From Pseudobowmanella sp964228145 (GTDB lineage: Bacteria > Pseudomonadota > Gammaproteobacteria > Enterobacterales > Alteromonadaceae): a DNA stretch of 32,273 nucleotides. The notes under the pieces were generated by a model. The model was not told the DNA's origin and searched no databases. It worked only from the letters and a program-made list of their open reading frames with translations. Positions 21,668 to 30,496 of the stretch are shown piece by piece; the first letter of the stretch is position 1; the number at the start of each line of letters is the position of its first letter. The position numbers and the translations under genes are program-made. The DNA lies in NCBI GenBank assembly GCA_964228145.1, contig CAXQZJ010000118.1:1-32273 (forward strand). The letters are read 5' to 3'.

Positions 21668-22939
21668 GTGAGTAAACAAATTCAGGCCATTCGCGGAATG
21701 AATGACTGTCTGCCATCACAATCACCCGTGTGGCAGTATCTGGAAAACGAAATACGACAATTGGTGGCCGCTTATGGCTATCAGGAAATTCGCATGCCCA
21801 TCGTTGAGAGCACTGACTTATTCAAGCGCTCTATTGGTGAAGTGACCGACATTGTCGAAAAAGAAATGTATACCTTCGATGACCGCAATGGCGACTCGTT
21901 GACATTACGACCAGAAGGTACGGCAAGCTGTGTGCGCGCCGGTAACCAGCATGGCCTATTGTATAACCAGCAACAGCGGTTATGGTACATGGGGCCAATG
22001 TTCCGCCACGAACGTCCACAAAAAGGACGCTACCGCCAGTTCCACCAGTTCGGTGTTGAAGTGTTTGGCCTACAAGGTCCGGATATTGATGCTGAAATTA
22101 TCATGCTTAGCGCACGTCTATGGAAGCGTTTGGGGATGGCGGAAAACGTCACTCTGGAACTCAACTCATTAGGCTCAAATCAAGCCCGTGCCGATTATAA
22201 AGCCGCACTGGTGGAGTATCTGACAGCCCGCGAAGATCAATTGGATGAAGATAGTAAGCGTCGGTTAACCTCCAACCCATTGCGGGTGTTAGACAGTAAA
22301 AATCCCGACGTGCAAGCGGCCATCACCGATGCGCCAAGCTTGTTGGATTACCTCGACGACGAATCAAAGCAGCATTTTGATGGTTTGTGTGAACGATTAA
22401 CGCAATTAGGTATCCAATATCGCGTCAACCCCAGATTAGTTCGTGGCCTGGACTATTACAATCGCACAGTATTTGAGTGGGTAACCGACAGTTTAGGCGC
22501 TCAGGGAACCGTCTGTGCCGGTGGTCGCTACGACGGCCTGGTCGAGCAACTGGGGGGCAAAGGCACACCAGGTGTAGGCTTTGCGTTGGGAATGGAGCGT
22601 TTAGTGCTGATGTTGGAACAAATGGACATCGCTGAGCGACTGGCGCCCATGGCCGACGTATACTTAACCGCATTGGGCGACAGTGCCGAGCAGTATGCGG
22701 CCAACCTGGCTGAGCGTCTGCGTGATCAGGTACCTGGACTGCGCGTGCTCCTGCACTGCGGCGGTGGTAACTTTAAGAAACAAATGAAGCGGGCTGATGC
22801 CAGCGGTGCTGAGTTTGCCGTGATCATTGGCGAGCAGGAAGTCGAGTCGGGTCAGTTGGGTTTAAAGAATCTGAGACAACAAGAACAACAAGTTGCGCTT
22901 AGCGAAGCAGAGCTAATCGCGCAATTGCAACAGCAGTGA
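21668..22939 (+). CDS. hisS: Histidyl-tRNA synthetase
   Basis: 423 aa class II synthetase with a GTG start preceded by AAGG. The N-terminus is IQAIRGMNDCLPSQSPVW. Motif 2 is present (FRHERPQKGRYRQFHQFGVE) after LRPEGTASCVRA. The HisA signature LVRGLDYYNRTVFEW and motif 3 (GVGFALGMERLVLML) follow. The C-terminal anticodon-binding domain spans about residues 330-423. The enzyme charges tRNA-His in the cytoplasm. It has its own strong promoter in the ispG-hisS gap, so it can be expressed apart from the upstream pilus and isoprenoid genes. yfgM follows after 7 bp. Confidence 0.97.
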   Translation: MSKQIQAIRGMNDCLPSQSPVWQYLENEIRQLVAAYGYQEIRMPIVESTDLFKRSIGEVTDIVEKEMYTFDDRNGDSLTLRPEGTASCVRAGNQHGLLYNQQQRLWYMGPMFRHERPQKGRYRQFHQFGVEVFGLQGPDIDAEIIMLSARLWKRLGMAENVTLELNSLGSNQARADYKAALVEYLTAREDQLDEDSKRRLTSNPLRVLDSKNPDVQAAITDAPSLLDYLDDESKQHFDGLCERLTQLGIQYRVNPRLVRGLDYYNRTVFEWVTDSLGAQGTVCAGGRYDGLVEQLGGKGTPGVGFALGMERLVLMLEQMDIAERLAPMADVYLTALGDSAEQYAANLAERLRDQVPGLRVLLHCGGGNFKKQMKRADASGAEFAVIIGEQEVESGQLGLKNLRQQEQQVALSEAELIAQLQQQ

Positions 22940-22946
22940 GGAAATA

Positions 22947-23573
22947 ATGGAAGAACGCTACGCAACAGAAGAACAACAAATCGAAGCGATTAAGAAGTTT
23001 TGGAAAGAGAACGGACTGGCTATTTTTATCGGTGCTGCAATCGGTATTGGCGGTCTGGTTGGCTGGAACCAATATAAAGCGTCTGAAATTGAAGCGCAGG
23101 AAGCAGCGTCCGCCAATTATGCACAAGCGGTTGCACAACTTGAACAAGAAGGTGGCTTCGGCGCGGTGTCTGACTATATCGCCAATAACAGCGATCAGTC
23201 TTATGCAGACTTAGCGGCCATGCAATTAGCCAATAAAGCGATTGCCAGTCAGGATTTCGCTGAGGCGGCCAAACAATTAAAAATCGTGGTTGATAACGCC
23301 ACGCATTTGCCACTGAAAAATCTGGCCAGCATCCGCTTGGCGCGAGTCCAAAAACAACAAGGCGACTTCGATGCGGCGTTAACCACGCTACAAGGGGTAA
23401 CCGAAAACCAGTTCCCGGGTGTCGCCCTTGAGCTACAAGGCGATATTCATCAGGCTGCAGGTAATATTGAAGCTGCGCGTCAGGCCTATGTACAAGCGCT
23501 GGACGCAGAAGGTGCCAGCGCGATCGTGCAGGTCAAGCTGGATAATTTAGCGGTAGCAGGTGACGCCCAGTGA
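22947..23573 (+). CDS. yfgM: YfgM family protein (ancillary SecYEG translocon subunit / periplasmic TPR)
   Basis: 208 aa. A short cytoplasmic N-terminus (EERYATEEQQIEAIKKFWKE) is followed by one membrane helix (about residues 23-42; GLAIFIGAAIGIGGLVGW). The periplasmic part is TPR-like (e.g. QDFAEAAKQLKIVV and QQGDFDAALTTLQGVTENQF). E. coli YfgM associates with the SecYEG translocon and the chaperone PpiD, and affects envelope stress signalling. The position between hisS and bamB is the conserved one. Its stop codon overlaps the bamB GTG start by 4 bp. Confidence 0.92.
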   Translation: MEERYATEEQQIEAIKKFWKENGLAIFIGAAIGIGGLVGWNQYKASEIEAQEAASANYAQAVAQLEQEGGFGAVSDYIANNSDQSYADLAAMQLANKAIASQDFAEAAKQLKIVVDNATHLPLKNLASIRLARVQKQQGDFDAALTTLQGVTENQFPGVALELQGDIHQAAGNIEAARQAYVQALDAEGASAIVQVKLDNLAVAGDAQ

Positions 23574-24784
23574 AAAAATTAATCGCAACGCTCGGTGTCA
23601 GTTTGCTGGTTAGCGGCTGCAGCACCATTTCAGGCTGGTTTGCAGACGAAGAGGAACTGGAGATTCGTCAGTTACAGCCTATTGAGGCAACCTTTAACCC
23701 CAGTGTTCAGTGGCAACAAGACATTGGTCGCGGCGTAGACGGGTTCTTTTCTAACCTGCATCCAGCGGTGGCCTACGGCAAAGTGTTTGCGGCCAGTCGT
23801 GACGGCGTTGTCATGGCACTGGACAAAACCAGCGGTAAGCGCATTTGGCGCATTGAGTTACCACAAGACCGCGATAGCGGATGGTTCGATTGGTTCCACG
23901 GCACCTACCCGACTGCCAAAGTCGCCGGTGGTTTAGTTGCCAGTTACGATAAAGTGTTTGTCGGCACCGAAGATGGCATGGTTTTGGCACTGGCAGAAGA
24001 TAGCGGTGCACAAGTATGGAAAACGGATGTTGCCGGCGAAGTATTATCTACGCCAGCAGTAGATGGTGGTCTGGTCGTGGTTAACACCGGCGCGGGTGAT
24101 ACCGTGGCATTAGATGCAGAGACCGGTGAAGAAAAATGGCGCTACGAATCTGAAGTGCCGCCACTGTCGTTGCGCGGTTTATCGTCTCCGGTGATGGTTG
24201 CCGGGGGTGTACTAACCGGTACTGCCACCGGCAAAGTAGCCGTTGCTGTGGCCGATAACGGTATGTTGGCATGGGAGCAAGCTGTTGCTGCCCCAACCGG
24301 TGCGACAGAGCTAGAGCGTTTGGCCGACATTGACGTTAAACCACTGGTTGCTGGCAATATGGTGTATGTGGTGTCTTATGATGGCACCTTGGCAGCACTT
24401 GAACTGCGCTCCGGACGGGTACTATGGAAACGCGAATATGCGTCTTACCAGACGCTGTCAATCGCGGGTAATAACTTGTTTGCGGTGGACTTGAACGGTG
24501 TGGTTTACGCCTTAGATCGTCGCAACGGTATTGAGCTTTGGAGCGTAAGCAGCTTGAAGCAGCGCGGTCTGACAGCGGCTGTTACGTTAGATGACTACTT
24601 GTTGGTTGGCGATAAGTGGGGCTTTGTTCACTGGCTGAATCAAGAAGACGGTAAGGTCGTGGCGCGTTTATCTCTGGGTGGAGATGATGAAGACCACGGC
24701 ATTTACACTGCGCCTGTGGTTGATGGAAAAGTTTTCTATACTCAAACACGAAGTGGCACCCTGTACGCGGTGGAAACCCCATAA
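23570..24784 (+). CDS. bamB: Outer-membrane assembly lipoprotein BamB
   Basis: 404 aa with a GTG start coupled to the yfgM stop. The lipoprotein signal peptide is MKKLIATLGVSLLVSGC with the acylated Cys at about 17. An eight-bladed PQQ-type beta-propeller follows, with blade repeats such as GKVFAASRDGVVMALDKTSG, DKVFVGTEDGMVLALAEDSG, NMVYVVSYDGTLAALELRSG and NNLFAVDLNGVVYALDRRNG. BamB is a non-essential subunit of the BAM complex that helps fold beta-barrel outer-membrane proteins, such as the porin encoded at 4565. A terminator follows directly. Confidence 0.95.
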   Translation: MKKLIATLGVSLLVSGCSTISGWFADEEELEIRQLQPIEATFNPSVQWQQDIGRGVDGFFSNLHPAVAYGKVFAASRDGVVMALDKTSGKRIWRIELPQDRDSGWFDWFHGTYPTAKVAGGLVASYDKVFVGTEDGMVLALAEDSGAQVWKTDVAGEVLSTPAVDGGLVVVNTGAGDTVALDAETGEEKWRYESEVPPLSLRGLSSPVMVAGGVLTGTATGKVAVAVADNGMLAWEQAVAAPTGATELERLADIDVKPLVAGNMVYVVSYDGTLAALELRSGRVLWKREYASYQTLSIAGNNLFAVDLNGVVYALDRRNGIELWSVSSLKQRGLTAAVTLDDYLLVGDKWGFVHWLNQEDGKVVARLSLGGDDEDHGIYTAPVVDGKVFYTQTRSGTLYAVETP

Positions 24785-24809
24785 GCTGTTACCCAAACAA
24801 AACAGATTA

Positions 24810-24834
24810 ACGGCTCGGTTTTCGAGCCGTTTTT
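24810..24834 (+). terminator. Rho-independent terminator between bamB and der
   Basis: Perfect 8-bp stem ACGGCTCG/CGAGCCGT, 5-nt loop, five-T run. It ends only 14 bp before the der ATG, so der transcription must either read through this element or start from a promoter inside bamB. Confidence 0.9.
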
Positions 24835-24848
24835 GATTAGGAAGAGAT

Positions 24849-26294
24849 ATGTTACCTGTTGTTGCCCTGGTGGGCCGACCGAATGTGGGCAAGTCCACGT
24901 TATTTAATCGCTTGACCCGCACCCGTGATGCGTTAGTCGCAGACTTCCCGGGCCTTACCCGTGACCGCAAATATGGCCAGGCAAAGTACGAAGGCTTACA
25001 GTTTATCGTGGTGGATACCGGCGGTATCAGTGGTGATGAGCAAGGCATTGACATGGAAATGGCTGGTCAGTCTCTGGCAGCGATAGACGAAGCCGATGTG
25101 GTGTTATTTTTAGTTGATGCCCGGGCTGGTTTAACCGTCGCGGATGAAATGATTGCTAAGCATTTGCGCGAGAAAAACAAGCAAGCCTACCTGGTGGTCA
25201 ACAAAGTCGATGGTATCGATGCGGATTCTGCCAGTGCAGAGTTTTACGCTTTAGCGCTGGGTGAATTACACCAAATCGCGGCGGCCCATGGCCGCGGCGT
25301 ATTGCAATTATTAAATCGTGTACTGGCTCCGCTGGAAGAGCAATTTCCGGATATGCATATCCCTCAGATTAGTATCGAGGAAGAAGAGCAAGACGCCGAT
25401 GCACAGTTAGAGAAATTGCAGAATCAACCGATTAAGTTGGCCATCGTGGGTAAGCCTAATGTGGGTAAATCGACCCTGACTAACCGAATTTTAGGTGAAG
25501 AGCGGGTCGTGGTTTTCGACCAACCCGGTACCACCCGCGATAGTATTTTTATTCCGATGGAACGTGACGGTCGGGAATACGTGCTGATTGACACTGCCGG
25601 AGTGCGTCGCCGCGGAAAAATTAACGATGCGGTAGAAAAGTTCTCGGTGGTGAAGACCTTGCAGGCCATCGAAGAAGCCAATGTGGTACTGATTGTAGTT
25701 GATGCCCGTGAAGGTATTTCCGATCAGGATCTGACGTTATTGGGCTTTGCACTCAACGCCGGTCGTTCTTTGGTATTGGCGGTCAACAAGTGGGACGGCT
25801 TAAGCCAGGATGTGAAAGACGATTTAAAACGCGAATTGGACAGACGTTTGGGCTTTATCGATTTTGCCCGTTTGCATTTTATTTCGGCGTTGCACGGCAC
25901 CGGCGTTGGCCACTTGTTTGAATCAGTGCAAGAAGCCTACCGTTCAGCAACGCATCGGGTCGGTACCTCGGCGTTAACCCGTATCATGGAAATGGCGCAA
26001 GCTGATCACCAACCGCCGCTGGTTCGCGGCCGCAGGGTAAAAATGAAGTATGCCCATGCAGGCGGTTACAATCCTCCGGTTATTGTTATCCATGGTAATC
26101 AGGTTAACGACTTAAGTGACAGTTATAAGCGCTACTTAATGAATTATTTCCGCAAATCACTCAATACCATGGGCACACCGATTAAGATTGAGTTTCGTGA
26201 AAGTAAAAACCCGTTCGAAGGCAAAAAGAACCAGCTTACTTTGTCGCAGCAGCGTAAGCGTAAGCGTTTGATGAACTTTCATAAAGGCAAGTAA
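24849..26294 (+). CDS. der: Ribosome-associated GTPase Der (EngA)
   Basis: 481 aa with the two consecutive GTPase domains unique to Der. Domain 1 has G1 GRPNVGKST (about residues 9-17), G3 DTGG and G4 NKVD. Domain 2 has G1 GKPNVGKST (about 201-209), G3 DTAG and G4 NKWD. A C-terminal KH-like domain (about 360-465; VRGRRVKMKYAHAGGYNPPV) and a basic tail rich in Lys/Arg follow. Der is needed for 50S ribosomal subunit maturation. The ribosome binding site AGGAAGAG precedes the ATG. It is the last gene of the conserved cluster, closed by a terminator. Confidence 0.97.
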   Translation: MLPVVALVGRPNVGKSTLFNRLTRTRDALVADFPGLTRDRKYGQAKYEGLQFIVVDTGGISGDEQGIDMEMAGQSLAAIDEADVVLFLVDARAGLTVADEMIAKHLREKNKQAYLVVNKVDGIDADSASAEFYALALGELHQIAAAHGRGVLQLLNRVLAPLEEQFPDMHIPQISIEEEEQDADAQLEKLQNQPIKLAIVGKPNVGKSTLTNRILGEERVVVFDQPGTTRDSIFIPMERDGREYVLIDTAGVRRRGKINDAVEKFSVVKTLQAIEEANVVLIVVDAREGISDQDLTLLGFALNAGRSLVLAVNKWDGLSQDVKDDLKRELDRRLGFIDFARLHFISALHGTGVGHLFESVQEAYRSATHRVGTSALTRIMEMAQADHQPPLVRGRRVKMKYAHAGGYNPPVIVIHGNQVNDLSDSYKRYLMNYFRKSLNTMGTPIKIEFRESKNPFEGKKNQLTLSQQRKRKRLMNFHKGK

Positions 26295-26328
26295 TTCGCC
26301 TTAGTTGTACATTAACTGAACGTAATCC

Positions 26329-26360
26329 AGCCGGAGGTTTTTACCATCCGGCTTTTTTTT
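26329..26360 (+). terminator. Rho-independent terminator after der
   Basis: Stem AGCCGGA/TCCGGCT (7 bp) with an 11-nt loop and an eight-T run, about 35 bp after the der stop. Confidence 0.88.
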
Positions 26361-26414
26361 GGCATTTTTGCAGCGGTTTGTTTTATCCTGTGTTGGTCTT
26401 AAAACAAAAGAAAA

Positions 26415-29400
26415 ATGACCATGATGGGAAATATAAAATCTACCTTGATATCGCTGTGTGGTGTGATGTTGTGTGCAACAGCAAGCAGCCATGCCGATGA
26501 GCAAGACAGTAAAAAATGGGATGTGAACAACCCCGCCGGTAATTGGCGTGACATTAATATCGATGTGACCCAGGGCACCTGGATGAATTTGGATGTCAGT
26601 CCGGATGGTAAAACCCTGGTGTTCGATTTACTGGGTGACTTATATCGACTGCCAATTGAAGGTGGCGAAGCCGTTGCGCTGACCAATGATATCGCTTGGC
26701 AAATGCAGCCAACCTTCAGCCCTGATGGTAAAACCATCGCATTTACCTCAGATCAAGGCGGGGGTGACAATATCTGGGTCATGCCTATTGAAGGCGGCGA
26801 GGCCAATGCAGTGACCAACGAAACGTTTCGTTTGTTAAACAGCCCGGCCTGGAGTCCGGATGGCGATTACCTGGTTGCCAGAAAACATTTTACCAGTGGC
26901 CGTTCGCTGGGCGCTGGTGAGGTTTGGATGTATCACAAAGACGGCGGAAAAGGCGTCAAGCTTACCGCACGACCCAATGATCAAAAGGACTTGGGTGAAC
27001 CAGCTTTTTCACCGGACGGTCGTTACGTGTATTTTTCTCAGGACGCGACCCCGGGGAAAACCTTCCACTATTCAAAAGACTCGGTGCAGGGGATCTACAA
27101 GATTAAACGCTATGATCGTCAAACCGGTGATATTGAGGTATTGATCAGCGGCACCGGTGGCGCTATCAGGCCAACGCCTTCGCCAGATGGCAATACGCTG
27201 GCCTACATATCCCGCGATGACTTCCAAAGTGCCTTGTACCTGTACGATCTAAGTTCAGGCAAGAAGACCAAAGTTTACGACCAGTTAGAGCGTGATATGC
27301 AGGAGACCTGGGCGATTCACGGTGTATACCCGACCATGGAGTGGCTACCGGACAATCGCCATATCGTGTTCTGGGCTGGCGGTAAAATTCACAAGCTGGA
27401 CACCCGTACCGGCAAACTGGAAAACATTCCTTTCCATGTGAAAGCGACCAAAAAAGTCAATCAGACACTGCGTTTTGCTCAGAATGTCTATCAGGACCAA
27501 TTCGACGTTAACATGCTGCGCTTTGTCGAGGTGTCACCGAACGGCGATAAAGTCGTGTTTGAAGCGTTAGGCAAAGTCTGGGTTAAAGATATTCCCTCGG
27601 GCAAGCCTCAGCGCCTGACTAAACAGCAGTCCGAAATGGAGCTGTATCCAACCTGGTCACGGGATGGCAAAAAAATCGCTTTTGTTAGTTGGAATGATGA
27701 TCAACTTGGCAAAGTACACGTCGTAAGCAGCCGTAATGGCCGCGGAGACGTGGTGGTTGATGCGCCGGGACATTATGTGGAGCCGCAGTTTTCACCGGAT
27801 GGCAAAACCCTTATCTACCGTAAAGTGTCGGGCGGCTATGTGACATCGCCTCTATGGAGTAAAGACACGGGTATCTATCAGGTAGCGGTTAAAGGCGGTA
27901 CGCCGGAATTAGTGTCTGAGTCGGGCAGAATGGCTCATTTTGGTGCCAGCAACGAACACGTTTTCTATGTCAATTTTGGTGGAAAAGCCAGTTTATGGCG
28001 AGTTGATCTGGACGGCCAGAATCCGATTAAGCTCTACGAAAATGCGTTAGCGACGGAATACCGTGTTTCACCTGATGGCCAGAAGCTGGCCTTTGCAGAG
28101 CGCTTTAAGGTATTTGTTACGCCCCTGCTAGAAGCCGGACAAACCATTCAGAGCGGCATCAGTAATGGCAGTCTGCCAGTCGATAAGTTATCGGTACGTG
28201 CGGGTGAAAACATCAGTTGGTTAGCCAACAGTCAGGGTTTGTACTGGACCTTGGGTAATCAGCTTTATCAGGCGCCGGTTAAAGCTGGATTTGGTGATGT
28301 GTCAGACGATGACATCAAGCAAACCTCATTAGCCTTTAAAGCCAAATCAGACAAACCAGAGGGTGTGTATGCATTGGTCGGCGCTACGCTGGCGACCATG
28401 AAAGGTGATGAAGTCATCAAAGATGGCGTTATTTTGGTTCGGGACAACCGCATTGAAGCAATTGGCACCCGCGATCAGGTACGGATCCCATCAGATGCCG
28501 AACAGTTCGATATGACCGGTAAAACCATATTACCGGGTATGATTGATGCGCACGCTCACGGACCTCAAGGGACCAATGAAATTATCCCGCAGCAAAACTG
28601 GAAGCAACTTGCCGCGCTGACCTTTGGTGTCACCACCATCCACGATCCCTCAAATGATACCACCACCTTCTTTGCCGCCAGCGAATTGCAAAAGGCCGGA
28701 AAAATCATGGCGCCGCGTTTGTACAGCACCGGCACGATTCTGTACGGTGCAGAAGGGATTGGGTATACGTCCCACGTAGACAGTCTTGAGGACGCGAAAT
28801 TCCACCTTGAGCGCCTTAAAGCAGCCGGCGCATTCAGTGTGAAAAGCTATAACCAACCGCGCCGAAACCAGCGTCAGCAGGTGGTCGAAGCAGGTCACCA
28901 GTTGGAGATGATGGTGGTGCCGGAAGGCGGCTCTTTGTTCCAGCACAATATGACCATGATCGTTGACGGTCACACCACGGTTGAGCACGCTATCCCACTA
29001 GAAGTGATGTACGATGACGTCATCCAGTTGTGGGGACAGACCCAAACTGCCTACACACCTACTTTGGTGGTCGCCTATGGTGGTATCTGGGGTGAAAAAT
29101 ACTGGTATGCACATACCGATGTCTGGTCTCATCCGCGTTTGAGCAAATATGTGCCAAAAGACATTTTGCGTCCGACCTCAATGCGCCGGGATATCGCCCC
29201 TCATCACCACTACAACCATATCAGTGTGGCCCGTGAAGCGAAGAAAATTCGCGATGCTGGAATTTATACCAACATTGGCTCACACGGTCAGCGTGAAGGC
29301 TTAGGTGCCCATTGGGAGTTATGGATGTATGTGCAAGGTGGTATGTCGCCATTGGAGGCCTATAAAACGGCTACCATCGACCCAGCACGCACGCTGGGAC

Positions 29401-29597
29401 TGGATAAAGAGTTAGGCTCTCTCGAAGAGGGTAAACTGGGTGATATGAGGATTGTTGACGGAGACCCACTGTCAGATATTCGTCAAAGTGACAAAGTAAG
29501 CCACGTGATCCTCAATGGTCGGTTATTTGATGCGCAAAGCATGAATCAAACCTACCCGCAACAGACTGAACGTAAGCCAATGTACTTCGAAAAATAG
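26415..29597 (+). CDS. Periplasmic TolB-like beta-propeller / amidohydrolase fusion protein
   Basis: 1060 aa. A signal peptide (about residues 3-26, SHADEQ at the cleavage site; ATGs at 26421 and 26424 are alternative starts) directs it out of the cytoplasm. The first two thirds (about 45-640) are a WD40-like/PD40 propeller with repeated FSPDGK, WSPDG, PSPDG, WSRDGK and VSPDGQ turns. The last third (about 665-1050) is an amidohydrolase TIM barrel with GKTILPGMIDAHAHG (metal His at about 713 and 715), a candidate carbamylated Lys (about 810), VEHA (His about 858) and the composite-domain closing segment LGSLEEGKLGDMRIVDGDP. Family members are widespread in marine gammaproteobacteria and are annotated only as amidohydrolases; the substrate is unknown, with peptides or cyclic amides as guesses. 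The usual metal-binding Asp near the last strand is not evident (GSHGQREGLG instead). Terminators lie on both sides. Confidence 0.85.
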   Translation: MTMMGNIKSTLISLCGVMLCATASSHADEQDSKKWDVNNPAGNWRDINIDVTQGTWMNLDVSPDGKTLVFDLLGDLYRLPIEGGEAVALTNDIAWQMQPTFSPDGKTIAFTSDQGGGDNIWVMPIEGGEANAVTNETFRLLNSPAWSPDGDYLVARKHFTSGRSLGAGEVWMYHKDGGKGVKLTARPNDQKDLGEPAFSPDGRYVYFSQDATPGKTFHYSKDSVQGIYKIKRYDRQTGDIEVLISGTGGAIRPTPSPDGNTLAYISRDDFQSALYLYDLSSGKKTKVYDQLERDMQETWAIHGVYPTMEWLPDNRHIVFWAGGKIHKLDTRTGKLENIPFHVKATKKVNQTLRFAQNVYQDQFDVNMLRFVEVSPNGDKVVFEALGKVWVKDIPSGKPQRLTKQQSEMELYPTWSRDGKKIAFVSWNDDQLGKVHVVSSRNGRGDVVVDAPGHYVEPQFSPDGKTLIYRKVSGGYVTSPLWSKDTGIYQVAVKGGTPELVSESGRMAHFGASNEHVFYVNFGGKASLWRVDLDGQNPIKLYENALATEYRVSPDGQKLAFAERFKVFVTPLLEAGQTIQSGISNGSLPVDKLSVRAGENISWLANSQGLYWTLGNQLYQAPVKAGFGDVSDDDIKQTSLAFKAKSDKPEGVYALVGATLATMKGDEVIKDGVILVRDNRIEAIGTRDQVRIPSDAEQFDMTGKTILPGMIDAHAHGPQGTNEIIPQQNWKQLAALTFGVTTIHDPSNDTTTFFAASELQKAGKIMAPRLYSTGTILYGAEGIGYTSHVDSLEDAKFHLERLKAAGAFSVKSYNQPRRNQRQQVVEAGHQLEMMVVPEGGSLFQHNMTMIVDGHTTVEHAIPLEVMYDDVIQLWGQTQTAYTPTLVVAYGGIWGEKYWYAHTDVWSHPRLSKYVPKDILRPTSMRRDIAPHHHYNHISVAREAKKIRDAGIYTNIGSHGQREGLGAHWELWMYVQGGMSPLEAYKTATIDPARTLGLDKELGSLEEGKLGDMRIVDGDPLSDIRQSDKVSHVILNGRLFDAQSMNQTYPQQTERKPMYFEK

Positions 29598-29615
29598 TCT
29601 GACGCACGAATCAAG

Positions 29616-29645
29616 AAAACCGCCAAATTGGCGGTTTTGTTGTTT
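29616..29645 (+). terminator. Rho-independent terminator after the amidohydrolase gene
   Basis: Perfect 9-bp stem AAAACCGCC/GGCGGTTTT, 5-nt loop, then a T-rich tail (TTTTGTTGTTTTT). Confidence 0.87.
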
Positions 29646-29697
29646 TTATCACGGGGAAAGACATAACATTGAGCGATGGATTTTTAAGGAGAACACT

Positions 29698-30039
29698 ATG
29701 CCCATGTTGTTTTCGTATGGCACATTGCAACAAGAGGACGTGCAAATCGCTACTTTCGGCCGCATTCTCAGTGGCACGGCTGACACCCTCAGCGGTTACC
29801 GGGTGTTGCCCTTGCGTATTCGCGACGAAAAGGTAATTCGTCTGTCTGGCAAAGACATCCATCCGGTGCTTGTGGCCACCGGCAATTTCACCGATAAGGT
29901 CACGGGAACGGTGTTTGAACTGACTGATCAGGAGTTAGCCGAGGCGGACGAATATGAAGTCGACGACTATCAGCGAGTGCAAGCGACCATGCAATCCGGT
30001 CAGCGGGTCTGGATTTACTGTGGCAGGGGTGAACAGTGA
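29698..30039 (+). CDS. Gamma-glutamylcyclotransferase-like (AIG2/GGCT family) protein
   Basis: 113 aa, cytoplasmic. The N-terminal MLFSYGTLQQEDVQ has the YGTL substrate-binding loop that defines the GGCT fold. The strand pattern continues with LSGYRVLPLRI, and the acidic segment ELTDQELAEADEYEVDDYQR probably provides the catalytic Glu. Family members turn gamma-glutamyl amines or dipeptides into 5-oxoproline, or act on related amides; many bacterial short forms have no tested substrate. AAGGAG precedes the start. The next gene begins with a GTG overlapping the stop (GTGA), so the two are translationally coupled. Confidence 0.84.
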   Translation: MPMLFSYGTLQQEDVQIATFGRILSGTADTLSGYRVLPLRIRDEKVIRLSGKDIHPVLVATGNFTDKVTGTVFELTDQELAEADEYEVDDYQRVQATMQSGQRVWIYCGRGEQ

Positions 30040-30470
30040 AAAAAGCAGCAATATTACTGGCCCTGCTGGTAACCCCGGTATTGGCTGACGAAGTGGGCTT
30101 AAAGCCTTTTACAACCGACGGTTGCAGTCTGTTTCCTGATGGCGATCAGGAGGATAACAGTAAGTGGATGGCATGCTGTGTGAAACATGATTACGCGTAT
30201 TGGAAGGGCGGCACTGAAGGTCAGCGTGAGTTTGCTGATTTGGCACTACAGCGCTGCGTCGCCGATTTGGGCGAAAACTCAATTTCAGCCATGATGTTAC
30301 TCGGTGTCAGGCTCGGTGGTGGTCCTTATTATCCTACATCGTATCGGTGGGGATATGGTTGGCCTTATCTGCGCGGCTATCAGGCACTCAATGACGAGGA
30401 AAAGGCGCAGGTTAAACTACGTATGAGTGAATTTTTGGCGCTGATCGAGAGTTTGGCCGAAGAGCAATAA
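30036..30470 (+). CDS. Secreted phospholipase A2-like protein
   Basis: 144 aa with a signal peptide (MKKAAILLALLVTPVLA, cleavage before DEVG). The mature protein has TTDGCSLFPDG (residues about 26-36), then WMACCVKHDYAYWKGG, giving Cys47-Cys48, His51-Asp52 and Tyr55, then FADLALQRCVADLG with Asp68 and Cys74. CCxxHDxxY is the signature of secreted phospholipase A2, where His and Asp hold the catalytic water and calcium, a Tyr lies four residues after the His, and a second Asp completes the dyad. The DGC segment resembles the calcium loop of compact bacterial, fungal and viral forms. The C-terminus is rich in Gly, Tyr and Trp (PTSYRWGYGWPYLRGY). No enzymatic activity is shown for this group as far as I know, so activity is inferred. 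It overlaps the GGCT-like gene by 4 bp. Confidence 0.72.
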   Translation: MKKAAILLALLVTPVLADEVGLKPFTTDGCSLFPDGDQEDNSKWMACCVKHDYAYWKGGTEGQREFADLALQRCVADLGENSISAMMLLGVRLGGGPYYPTSYRWGYGWPYLRGYQALNDEEKAQVKLRMSEFLALIESLAEEQ

Positions 30471-30496
30471 CCGAGCCGATTAACAGGAGTCCAAGC

